Shown one piece after another: positions 34,737 to 45,401 of a stretch of 64,000 nucleotides of DNA; positions within the stretch are counted from its first letter, which is position 1, and the number at the start of each line of letters is the position of its first letter. Position numbers and translations under genes: made by a program. The DNA is from Mallotus nudiflorus (Eukaryota > Streptophyta > Magnoliopsida > Malpighiales > Euphorbiaceae): assembly GCA_947683625.1 (NCBI GenBank), contig CANTUR010000055.1:2232501-2296500 (forward strand). Direction: 5' to 3'. The notes below the pieces were generated by a model. The model was given only the letters and a program-made list of their open reading frames with translations. It searched no databases and was not told the DNA's origin.

Positions 34737-36641
34737 TGTAAGCACCCAATTTCGGGATGCAATTGTGCACAATTGCGACGTAAGCCCCTATGATGAAATT
34801 TATTCAAAAATTGAACTTGGTTGTTGATTTTTTGGACTTTAGGGACTAAATTGTAACATTTTTTAGGGTTTGATTGCAAATAGGTCAATTTTTCAAGGAT
34901 TTTTTGGTAATTAAAAATATTTTAGGATCGACACTGGTGTAATGCCAACTGGCAGCGACATTGTGTAATGCCAGTCGGCATTGCACAGTACCACTGTGCA
35001 ACAATTCCATTTTTTTTAATTTTTTCGCGTATTTTTCCTTATTTTTATGGATTTTTTCAGTGTTTTGATTGGTTGAAAAATTCAAATTTTATCTGATATT
35101 TTTTTTTTTAAAAAAGAAACGCAGAAGATATTTTTTTTTGAAATCAAAACAAACGCTATCTGATATGATCAGATAGGTATGTTCCTCCTTTGGAGGAAGT
35201 TGAGTACGTGTAGAATCTGCATTTAAAAGCAGAGTCTGCATGCGTGCGTGAAAAAAAAAGAGAGGCGGGGGCTGGAGGTTTTTTTTTGGCTGGAGGATTT
35301 TTTACAGACGGAAAAAAAAGCTTTGATTTCTTATGTTCTTTAAAAAACACTAATTTTTGCAATTCATTTGAGGAAGACGATACATCAATTTTTAGTCTCA
35401 GTCCATAATCAAATCAACACTGAGTCGATTTCAATAAGGAAACCGCCTGTGTTTAATTAAACAGAAGATCCATGGAATGCCATGAATGAACCTGTACTGT
35501 TTTAATAATAGTTCTTAGGATTTCAATTTTTATTCTGCATTTTTATATCCTGTGTAATTTATTTTAATTTATGGGTGTATAATTATTTAATTTTAATTCT
35601 GTACATAGTTTGTAATAGCCCCAGTAGTGGGAATAGTGAAAGATTTAAATTTCTGTATTTTAAAATTAATTAGTAATTTGGTTCAATTGGGTAAAAATTA
35701 ATTAAAATTAATGGTGGTTTTAGTAAATTAGGGTTTGCATGTAATTAATTTAGGGTTTTTTTTTTAGAAAATCACTATAATGTTTATTTGATCTATTTTT
35801 TTATGTTTTATTTATTTTGGGCTTGTTTTTTTTATGTTTTTATGTTTTTGGGTCCCAAGCCCACGTTTAGGTCTAACCCACTAAATAAATAGGCTTAAAA
35901 ATGGTTTAGGACTTTAAATAATTAAAATCAACTTAGGCCCATTAGGTTAATTAGATTTTAGGTTTGTTTAGTTAATTAAAATTGTTTAGACTTAGCTCAG
36001 CCCATTTAATTGCATTTCTTTTAAAATAAATAGACCTAGGCCCACATTTCACTTAAAATAAAACCAAGTTAGACTTAGGCCTACTAATTTAATTTTTTCT
36101 TTAAATTGAATAGACTTAAACTCATATCTTAGAAAGAATAAAAAATAAATTTAGGTTCATTAATTAATAAAATATAGGCCCACTTTTATTCTATTTCACT
36201 TGTAAATAAAATGTAGATTTAGCTAACTTATTTAATAAAATTAACATAGTTTGGATTTAGGGACAACACAATCTTGAGTGCATTTTTTGCTTGTAATTTT
36301 ATTGACTTGTTGCCTTTTTGGGTAGATGGATGTTAATTAGGGTTTAATAAAATTGCATGTAATTAGAGGATGAAATAATTATTTATAAAATTATTTTAAA
36401 TGAACACGAGACTAAGAGAAGTTAGTATTCCGTATCCAAAATCTCCTGGTTGTGGTGCTAATTTTCTTTTAGAGAATCGAGTACCACCAATCAAATTGTC
36501 CCAGTTATTACCCTGGGTGGCAACTCCTCATCTCCACGCCATGTCTTTGTGACAGTGGTTAGTGTGTTCTCTAAGGCCATGAGCCTAAATAGTGTCGCGG
36601 TTGCTAAAATCTTGGATGCGCGCTAAACCCCACCGTCTACA
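34737..36641 (+). repeat. Solo LTR, Tat subfamily B, TSD GGTAC
   Basis: It starts TGTAAGCACC and ends CCGTCTACA. The 5 bases GGTAC occur on both sides (34732-34736 and 36642-36646). No primer site, polypurine tract or coding DNA accompanies it, so it is a solo LTR of 1905 bp left by recombination between the two LTRs of a full element. It splits the Tat reading frame between protease and RT. It is closest to the solo LTR at 51323-53163. Confidence 0.95.
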
Positions 36642-36646
36642 GGTAC

Positions 36647-37784
36647 CTTTAATTGTGCATCAAAAGATAAAATTCCCTTATGAAGGAGAGGTTGTGATTA
36701 TAGAAGCTAGGACCAATGTTGCTATGGTAGCCATATTGGATAAACAGAAGCAAATGTGTGTACCCTTTAGTTTTCGATTGCTAAAATATTTGATGGAACT
36801 GAAATGGATCCGAAAGTAGCAAAAATGATAGAGAGTATGAATTACCAGCTTGGACAAGGGCTATGGAAGAATGAGCAAGGAAGCCCTAGTCTCCCAGAGT
36901 TTAAAAGCTAAAGCAATATAACTTGTTTAGGTTATGTTAAAGAAACAAAGCTAATAAGCAGAAGAGCAAGGAAGAGGTTTAATGCCAAACAAAGGAAGCT
37001 CTGAAAGAAAATTAGGCTGATAAGTGAGAATTTCATTAGGCCAAGGGAAGGTAAATATTATTTGGGAGCTAAGGAATCAATCAATGTTATTAGAGGAGAT
37101 GTTCTTGGATTTGAGATGTTCAAGGAGCAGATTGTGAAGAACTTAGTAAAGACAACAAAGAGGAAGTGATGAAGGTGGCAACTGAGAGGATGGGCAATGA
37201 TGTTGTTGAAGAGCTGATGTGTCTACCACCTAAAGAGGAGCCACCCCAAGATTTAGCTACTGTCATTAGTGATAGCTTTACTGATGTTTTTTTTAGGAAA
37301 ATGATATAATAACGTCTGATCTGTTTGAGGGTGAAAACTCTATTTTTTCCATGGTCAATAATATGAATGTTGGTTTTGCTTACTTATATGATGTGCTTCT
37401 TGATAGTTCTATGCATTATACCTTCGATTTTTTATGCATGTTTAACATTAATTCAATTCAATTTGGTTTATTTAACATGGACATAAATTATAATCCTAAG
37501 AACATTTATATATCACATGAGGTAACTCTTGAAGAGAGGAAAATTTTTAAGGGAATATTAATAAAAAGAAAGGCAGTATTTGCTTAGACCTACGAAGACA
37601 TGCTAGGTTTAAATAGGGAAATTATGGAGCATCATATTCCTACTCATCCATAAATTAAACTTGTCAAACAAAACTACGCAAGCTAAGACCAGAGTGGACT
37701 GAAAAGATAAAAGACGAAATTACTAAACAAATCCAGGCTAACTTTTTAGAAGTAGTAGATTATCCTTAATGGTTAGCAAATATA
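36647..37784 (+). pseudogene. Tat protease-RT linker
   Basis: The first frame (to about 36818) resumes the interrupted protein with VPLIVHQKIKFPYEGEVV. Farther on are YQLGQGLWKNEQG (about 36843-36880), which resembles the glycine-rich linker of Tat polyproteins, and acidic stretches. The frame 37351-37587 is part of the same spacer. The part before 37785 leads into RT with PEWTEKIKDEI-like sequence. Numerous stops are present. Confidence 0.7.
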
Positions 37785-38320
37785 GTGTCGGTACCCAAGA
37801 AAGATGGTAAGGTACGTATGTGTGTATATTTCAAGGATTTAAATAAAGCATGTCCGAAGGATGACTTCCCTTTACCTCACATCGATGTAATAGTGGATAG
37901 TGCAGCATCAAGTGTGATGTACTTCTTTATGGATGGGTTCTCTGGGTACAATCAAATAATAATGGCAATTATGGATAAGATTAAGACAACTTTCACCATA
38001 GAATGGGGGACATATTGCTATAAGGTTATGCCTTTTGGGTTGAAAAATGCAGGTGCAATATATCAAAGGGCAACAATCGCTTTTTTCCACGACATGATGC
38101 ATAAGGAAGTGGAGGTATATGTGGATAATATGATGGTTAAGTCAAAAATAAAAAAAGGAAACTTTTAAGCTCTGGATAAGTTCTTGGCTCAAATTGAGAG
38201 GTACAATCTGAGGCTCAACCTGAAGAAGTGCATTTTTAGGGTTACTTCAAGAAAATTATTAGGGCATATAGTTAGTAGCTGAGGAATTGATGTGGATCCA
38301 GATAAAGTGAAAGCTATTTA
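37785..38320 (+). pseudogene. Tat reverse transcriptase, YVDD changed to YVDN
   Basis: The frame has SVPKKDGKVRMCVYFKDLNK and FPLPHIDVIVDSAA, then FFMDGFSGYNQI, MPFGLKNAGAIYQR and the active-site box at 38118-38129, which reads Y-V-D-N. The second aspartate of the pair is therefore asparagine (38127-38129). After a stop at 38166 the thumb region continues with a GHIVS-type block near 38260. Residue order and spacing are normal for Ty3/gypsy RT. Confidence 0.95.
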
Positions 38321-38324
38321 AGAA

Positions 38325-38940
38325 ATGTTGACATCGAAGATAGGAAAAAAAATGAGAAGGTTTATTGGTAGGTTACAGTATATTAGTACGTTTATTGCAA
38401 AGCTTACTAATATTTATGACCCTATTTTCAAACTCTTGAGGAAAAACCAGCCAGTAAAGTGGAATGATGATTGTCAAAAGGAATTTGAAATGATTAAAGA
38501 GTATCTTGCCAATCCACCTGTATTGAAGCCATTGAGGCAAGGTAAGCTATTGATCTTGCACCTGGCCTTAGAGGAAAATGCAATGGGGGCAATATTAGCA
38601 TAAGAAGGACCAGAGGGGATAGAGTATGCGGTGTATTATCTTAGTAAGAAATTCCTACCATATGAGGAAAAGTATGACTTGGTAGAGAAGATATGTTTGA
38701 TCATGATCTGGGCAATAAGGAAATTGAGGCATTACTTCCAGTCCTATAAGGTTCAAGCTATTTCAAAGATAGATCCCTTAAGGTACTTATTTCAGGCACT
38801 TGCTTTAACTGGAAGAATGTCTCAATATTAGTACTTATGACTGAGTTTGATATAGAATACATCATTACAAAAGTCATCAAGGGAAGGGTAGTAGCAAAAT
38901 TCCTAGCTCAAAATGCAGTAGAGGGTAATGAATAGTGGAA
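38325..38940 (+). pseudogene. Tat RNase H (first)
   Basis: The frame 38325-38603 starts with the RT connection (FIGRLQYISTFIAKLT) and runs into the first RNase H strand (LILHLALEENAMGAILA). There the usual catalytic aspartate of D-A-S is not seen, which is a known trait of the degenerate first RNase H in this lineage. The frame 38631-38831 has YYLSKKFLPYEEKYDLVEKI and RKLRHYFQSYKV. A stop near 38601 separates the two. Confidence 0.85.
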
Positions 38941-38984
38941 TTTAGAGTTTCCAGATGAGAACTTAGCAGTCATAGAGCATCGGG

Positions 38985-39448
38985 AGTAGAAGCTTTACTT
39001 TGATGGGGCTGTAAATAACAAAGGAGCTAGATTAGGAGTAATTCTTATTATGCCAAAAGGAGAGACTGTACTAATGGCCAAGAAATTAGACTTTAAGGTA
39101 ATGAACAATATGGCTGAGTATAAGGCATGCATCTACGAAATTGAAGTAGCTCTAGTAGCTAGGATGAAGGAATTGCTGGTTTATAGGGATTCAATGTTGG
39201 TTGTTAGCCAGGCTAATGAAGAATGGGAAGTGAAAGAGGAAAAGCTAAAACCCTACATTTGCTATTTGAAAGCCTTAGCAAAGAACTTTAATAAATATCT
39301 CTTTATCCATTTATTAAGAGATGACAATCAGATGGCAAATGCATTGGCAACACTCTCTTTAATGTGGGATAGTGCAACAGGATTAACTATGAAGCCTTTG
39401 GTAATCATGAATCAAGAGCTCCATGTTATGGGGGAGAGCAGATTATGA
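38985..39448 (+). pseudogene. Tat second RNase H (archaeal type), one Asp lost
   Basis: This is the extra RNase H that marks the Tat lineage. It reads LYFDGAVNNKGA (first Asp), NNMAEYKACIYEIEVAL (Glu), LLVYRDSMLVVSQA (second Asp) and finally RDDNQMANALATLS, where the conserved A-D-A-L-A has become A-N-A-L-A (codon 39338-39340). The domain lies between the first RNase H and integrase, as expected. It is otherwise among the best preserved frames in the window. Confidence 0.9.
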
Positions 39449-39479
39449 ATATTCAAATAGCTCCAAAAGAGAAGCTATG

Positions 39480-40620
39480 GTTTAATGATATTCTAAGGTT
39501 TATCAAAAAAAAGGAAGTATCCTGATGAAGTGACCTTAAAAGAGAGATATGCTCTTCATGTTCTCGCACATAACTATGCAAGTCATGATGGAGTATTATA
39601 TAAGAGAACGTTGAGTTGTATGCAGCTTAGATGTCTCAAGAAAGATGAAGCTGAAGAGGTGATGAAAGGGATTCATGCAGGAGCCTGTGGTTCTCACGTG
39701 AATGGGATGATCCTAGCTAAAAAGATACTCAGGCAAGGGTTTGATTGGATGAGTATGGAAAAGGATTGTATCAGAATAGTGAGGCAATGTCATCAGTGTC
39801 AGATTTATGGGAATCTTAACTATTTACCTCGTATGGTGCTAAATAGTTTATCGTCACCTTGGCCCTTTGCAACTTAAGGGATTTATATTATAGGAGAAAT
39901 ATAGCCGACAACATCTAATAGGCACAAGTACATAGTTGTGGCAATAGATTACTTCTCTAGATGGGTAAAGGCCAAATCCTTCAATGCTATGAAAGCAAAA
40001 TAGATGGCATGGTTTATAGAGAAAAGTCTTATTTATAAGTATGGGGGTTCTATATCACATTGTAGCAGATAATGATGTCCAGTTTCAGGCTGAAACAGCA
40101 AAATTATTATAGAAGTATGGGATCAAACATCATAAGTCATCACCATATCATCCTCAAGCCAATAGAGCGGTAGAAGCAACTAGAACTACCATAGGCCAAA
40201 CTCCATTCTCCTTAGTGTATAGTTGCGAAGCAGTCTTACCTATAGAAATAGAGATTAAATCCTTGAGAGTTGTCATGAAAGCTAAAACTCTTGAGAGTGA
40301 ATGGGCATAAAAGAGATGATCACCTTTTATCTCTAAACGAGAAAAGGATGGATACTTTATTTCATACTCAGATATATCAGAAGAGGATAGTGAGATCATT
40401 CAATAAGAAAGTTAAGCTTAGAAAGATAAAAGTTGGGGACATAGTGTTAAAACAGTCCAGAGCAGTGGTATTTGATCTGAGAGGAAAGTTCCAACCAAAC
40501 TAGAAAGGGTTGTATTTAGTCAAATTAGTTTTGCTTAAAGGAGCTACAAAGTTATCATATTTGGAAGGGAATGAATTCATGGAGCCTGTTAACCTAGATT
40601 GCCTTAAGAAATACTACATG
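39480..40620 (+). pseudogene. Tat integrase with an internal deletion
   Basis: The zinc-binding HHCC part is clear in the frame 39530-39877 (IHAGACGSHVNGMILAKKIL, then IVRQCHQCQI). The core follows with VAIDYFSRWVKA (first Asp, about 39940) and ADNDVQF (second Asp, about 40070). Then PQANRAVEATRTTIGQTPFS (about 40153-40215) joins the region of the catalytic Glu directly to a block that normally lies some 35 residues later, so part of the core is deleted. The C-terminal domain follows (RSFNKKVKLRKIKVGDIVLK, about 40388-40450). Integrase would insert the cDNA, and this copy cannot. Confidence 0.9.
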
Positions 40621-40639
40621 TAAAAAATAAAATAAATGT

Positions 40640-41310
40640 AGTATAAAGAAAATAAAGTGTGCTGATTAGAAAACCTGGGCAAAAGTTAAGACATTCCCAC
40701 TGTTCAGAAACTCCATAAAGGGCTGGCATGCAAAAATTAGGGAATAAAAATAAAAGAAATGGTCCCACTAGCTAGAAAACCTATAAAGGGCTAGTCAGGC
40801 AAAAATTAGGGTAAATAAATGAGGGAGAAAAATATTAAGCTAGAAAATCTGAAAGGACTAGTTGATAACAAAATTACATTAGGTGATGTAATAAATGTAC
40901 TCATTTTAGCCCTAATTAATGAATCCTCTTGAAATTGAATTTTTGTTTTAATATTACATGTTTTATCTTATTTATAATGTATAAGTACTAGAAAGGAAAA
41001 CAAAGCATGAAAGCTTCAAATCTGCTCTATCAGACCAATTCTTATTGATGTATGTGTTTCTTCTTTTGTGACTCATCATGCAAAGCTTAAAATCTTGGTA
41101 GCTCTATAGCTTGATTATCAAAACAGTAAGCATGCTCATCTTCTCTTATAACTAGATCTGGAAAATACAAAAATAAATAAAACAAAATGAAATCCCGTTA
41201 AGTAAAAAACCTAAGAGGGCAACTTAGGTAAAAGTTAGGGCAAGCTTGCTAAGTTGAAAACCTGAGAGGGTGGCTTAGGAAAAAGTTAAGGTAAAAAAAA
41301 CCCCTTTACT
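40640..41310 (+). repeat. Degenerate repeats after integrase (AAAACCTG...GGGCTAG)
   Basis: At least five related blocks occur, each with AAAACCTGAGAGGG-like and CAAAAATTAGGG-like words, near 40666, 40715, 40777, 40842, 41205 and 41256. They are spaced about 50-75 bp, with a gap of about 300 bp in the middle. They begin at the end of pol and precede the antisense gene relic. They resemble the short repeats often seen in the 3' non-coding part of Tat elements. Confidence 0.7.
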
Positions 41311-41439
41311 CTACTTAAATCCACGTATCCAAGTATGAGATTAGTTCAACACAATGCACACAAATAGTACAGGATTCAGAACATAACAGTATGACAGAAA
41401 TAGTCTTATCCAAATAGAAGTCAAAAACAAAGATAGCCT

Positions 41440-43400
41440 AGATCAGTCATCCTAAGCTCTAGAATCTGGCCATGGGCTCCATCATCTGGTAGGATCATCT
41501 CAATGAAAGGTGTTTGGAGGTCGAACAGATGAAGTCCCAGTGCTATGAGGTCAATGCCTGAACCTGTAAGATGTCAACGAAGTATCTTGATCTCGCATTC
41601 CAGACTGCTCGAGTAGCTCTATACATATAGGAAACACATCATGTGAATTTCATACATAGCATGCATACATTTGCATCTTCATTGTACATATGCTTACCCT
41701 TTAACTATCTGTGGCATGCATAGTGAGTAATCTCTGAGATGAGGTGAGTCTATGCAAGTACTCTACTTGTGTTTGAGGAACTTTTTTTGTAAATTTACTA
41801 AAATTAGTGTCAAGTGTATAGATCATGTAGGGAATAAGTTAGAAAGACTCATATGAGAAGCATATGCTAGAGAAAAGATAGAAAGTTGAGCATCACTAAA
41901 ATGCATATGCTGCTTAACCGGAGTCTGAACTGTAGGAGCCCAGTATAACATGGACCTATCCATAAAAAAGATATCACCAAGGGTAACGCTTGCAAAAGCA
42001 CCATCGTGACTAGTCCCAACATGTTGAGTATGATGTGTAGGGCTAATCTAGGCTTAGGCCTCTCAATATCGGGAATAACCTCAGTCTCTAGAGTAATCTC
42101 AGTCTCTTCCTCTATCACCTCATCAGTAGGAGAGTGAACCTCCTCAAACTGTAAAAAGAATAAGTGATTCATAGGTTCCAAAGAAAGAAGCTGAAATAAT
42201 AAGAAATTATGTCATTATTGTCAATGATAATGTTGAGAATGCTCAAGAAAATCTGAGGCAGTGCATCCCTGTCATGCATCTCTCAACTTTGGACCTGTTA
42301 GATGCAAGCTACGGAGCATAAAAGAAGGAATATCAAATGGAATGCGACATTAAGAAGGCATAGAAGACCAGTGATACACTTGCTCCCCTAAATACCACAT
42401 TAAATAGCCATATCCTGAGAGCAGAACCCTCATGGGCTCAAGGTGTATAGTAGCAGCCATGAAATCATATCGTTGGATGTCATCGACACCCTCCAGCCAA
42501 TCAAAGTTTATCTATAATTTAGGTCTATTAAGTTTAACTCACATTAAATTACAAGATACTAATAATTTTATTTTTCTTACAAGGTGCCATTCAATGGTGT
42601 TTAACTGATCATGATACGTCTGTAAAGTGTTCCCGACACTAGCTAAATGGGAAGAGCCCTATCTCTGTATTAGAGGAAGACTTCTATCAAAATTGATAGA
42701 ATTAAAGCCCCTGATAAACTCGATCTTTATACTCTAGATCTGAAAGAGAAAAATAAATAAGTCAGTAAGTCATATAAAAAGTAGGGATGGTGACAAGTAG
42801 AGAAAAGATGACGTACACGCAAGACATGCCAAAAGCCACACATCGTGACAACACCTCTATAGATAGTGTCTAGTTTGTAGTAAAGATAAGCAAGTACAAC
42901 AGATCCCCAGTCAAGTGTCAAAACCCGACCCAAGTCACTGAGTGGGCCAAGCAGAGCAATACTAACCTCATAACCGGTCTCACAAAAGAGGGTCGTACCC
43001 AATAGGAAGGTGTCTGAATCCCTCAACCAATGATGAAAGAAGAACATTCTTCCGATTCTTCCATGTCTAAGTGAACATAATCAAATATCACACATACTGA
43101 CTCCTCGCATGCTTAGGGAGACTACAATAACTAATATTGAAGGAAATGGGAGTCCCTCCAAAAGTAATCCGAGTGATCATAGAAAAACTCATAGGCAAAA
43201 CAGTCAACTAGCCTACACGAGTGTGGAAAGTATAAGTAGTGTCCATCCACTGCTCAATCAGAGTAAATAAAAGAATAACGATCAAACTTGCCTCGAGCTG
43301 AAGGAAGCACAACAATGAAATGTCTAAACCTGGAAGCCCATATCAGTTGTGCTACATTATCTGGTAGCTTGTGAAACAATTCTCGAGTTATGTGAAAATA
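41440..43400 (-). pseudogene. Antisense plant mobile domain (PMD) gene relic with introns
   Basis: On the minus strand, opposite to pol, a series of blocks fits the plant mobile domain (MAIN/MAIL1 and PP7-long-form proteins). At about 43350-43130 are FTLIEQWMDTTYTFHTRVG and PMSFSMITRITFGGTPISF. At 43047-42820 are FLLGTTLFCETGYEVS, LLGPLSDLGRVLTLDWGSV and VLAYLYYKLDTIYRGV. At about 42500-42380 are FDWLEGVDDIQRYDF and YLMWYLGEQVY. The frame 42181-41867 is an acidic tail. Plausible introns with GT...AG ends and T-rich acceptors lie at 42740-42818 and 42512-42580, and a third acceptor is at about 42191. At least three stops show it is no longer intact. PMD proteins act in gene and transposon silencing in Arabidopsis. 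Capture by a Tat element is my inference from position. Confidence 0.75.
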
Positions 43401-44099
43401 ACCTGTGAATTTCATTGGACTCTGGTTAAATTTCAAAATAATAATTAATTAATTAGAAATTTGAATAGAAAGAATTGAGTAGTTGATTAATTAATCATTT
43501 TCTTTCAAAAAAAATTAAAAATAAAAAATGTTGATCGACAATGTAAATTATCGATCGGCATTCCAGATTACCAATCAGTATTCCACTAAGTCAATCGACA
43601 TTGTTTCTGTTGATCGAAAATTTAGAATTCTAATTAGAATTTTAGACATCCGATCAATCATACAAGCTACCTAAAGGCTAAATTTCACATTTTCGGAATT
43701 TAATTTAATTTTAATTTTATCATGCATTTTTAATTAATTTTTCATTTAATAATTAACATGCATGTTAATTTCTACTCTAAAAACTAACTATGATTACTAA
43801 TTGTGTAGGTAATATTTGTACAGAAATAAATAAAAGCAATAAAATGTTACCTCATTACCCACATCTTAACACTTGTGGGTATGTAAATGAGTTAAAGGAA
43901 AAATAGTTGAACCCCCTCAAAGTCCAAGATCATTCTAAGGAGAAGAAGGAGGTAGAATCCTTAGATTTTCTAAAATCTCTGTTGTCCCATGTTGTCTGTG
44001 TTGTAAGGAGGCTATAGGATTTGACAAATTACAAATTAGATGTTAGATGATCAAGAAATCAAGAAATGAAAATCAATGCAAAGAAAGGAAATGAAAAGG

Positions 44100-44160
44100 A
44101 AAGGAAATGAAGAAGAGGGAATGAAATGAGACATGCAAAAAGGAGGGAATATATAAAGTA
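44100..44160 (-). promoter_or_regulatory. Possible antisense promoter for the PMD relic
   Basis: On the minus strand CTTTATATATTC (44157-44146) is a good TATA box. It is followed by a long CT-rich stretch (about 44135-44050: TCCCTCCTTTTTGC, CTTCTTCATTTCC and similar words), typical of plant transcription starts and leaders. It faces the antisense PMD exons, whose first recognised block begins about 700 bp downstream. No activity can be judged from sequence. Confidence 0.45.
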
Positions 44161-44569
44161 GAAAATATCCACTTTGGTCTATTACTTTTGTTTGCATATG
44201 GATCTAAGTTCTCTTTTTGCAATTTGGTCCATAATTGCATTTTGATTAGGAATTCATTCCTAATTAAATCATGACATTTATTTCATCAAATTAATAATTC
44301 ACTGAATTATTAATCTGCAACCAGTTTGTGCTTTTGAATTCTCTATCAAGTACAACATATAAAACAGAATTACATTATTCAATTTTGCATTTTTACATGC
44401 ATCATTTCAATCAAATGTCAAAATTTGCTTTATGTTACATAACAGTTGAAACACAAATTTTCAAAATTATCATATTATGTGCTGCACAATAGTCATAACA
44501 TGAATTCAAATTCCTTATGTTATATGCTTCAATAGCGGTTATAACATGACCTTTTTTCAGACGTTCACC

Positions 44570-45250
44570 ACCAGACACTACACGATAGTTATGGTGATGT
44601 CGTTAAACATCCCATAGGGAATATAGCGGATTTTAAATTGCTAGATGTTCCACAGGAACTATAGCATGACTTTCATCATTTTTGCTAGATGTCATATAGG
44701 GAATGTAGCAAGTTTCATTGCATACATTTCATTAGACATCCCACAGGGAATATAACGAAACCCATTGTCACTAGATGTCCCAACGGGAATATAGTGCAGT
44801 TCACCAAACACTACAGATTAGTTATGGTATCATCGCTAGACGTCCCATAGGGAATATATCAAGCTTCATTATATACATTTCGTTAGATGTCCCATAAGGA
44901 ATATAATAAAATTTCAAGTTCACTAGACGTCCTATAGGGAATATAGTGTACATTGTTAGACGTCCTACAGGGAATATAATGAAATTCATGATTGTAAGAT
45001 GTTCCACAAGAACTATAGCATATTTTTAAAACATATGTTCATTAGAAGTCCCACAGGAAATATAATGAAATTCATCATTGCTAGATGTTCCATAGGAACT
45101 ATAGTATATTTTTAAATTATATGTTCATTAGACGTCCCACAGAGAATATAACAAAATTCATCATCGCGAAACATCCCACAAGGAATATAGCAAAAATTGT
45201 TTGCAAAAAGTTCATTAGACTTTCCACAAGAAATATAGTGAAACTTGTTA
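44570..45250. repeat. Minisatellite in the Tat 3' region, about 15 copies
   Basis: About 15 copies of a core like AGACGTCCCACAGGGAATAT occur at intervals of about 35-60 bp between 44600 and 45240. The spacers are partly related (CATTGC, AAATTCATCATTGCT). Two more distant units (ACACTACACGATAGTTATGG near 44575 and ACACTACAGATTAGTTATGG near 44809) mark a higher-order repeat of about 235 bp. Decayed units may extend upstream to 44440. The array lies between the antisense promoter and the 3' LTR. Confidence 0.85.
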
Positions 45251-45389
45251 AACATTACATCTTGCTTAAAATTGCATAGTAATTTGAGCATCAATCTGCC
45301 AATTAGGATACAATTAAGTGTCCTAATATCTTTCTATCTAAATTGTGTGCTTCTATTGCTTTGCCGTAATTTGTTAAGCAAACAGCGAC

Positions 45390-45401
45390 AAAGGGGGCAA
45401 C
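45390..45401 (+). promoter_or_regulatory. Polypurine tract of the Tat element
   Basis: AAAGGGGGCAAC lies immediately upstream of the 3' LTR and would prime plus-strand synthesis. It supports the LTR boundary at 45402. Confidence 0.8.

Noticed and set aside
44570..45250. CRISPR-like array
   Set aside because: The units are degenerate, the spacers are related to each other, and the setting is a plant retrotransposon. It is a minisatellite.
44822..45294. Frames with repeated FPIGR or YISCG-like peptides
   Set aside because: They are produced by the minisatellite in all phases and are not a repeat protein.
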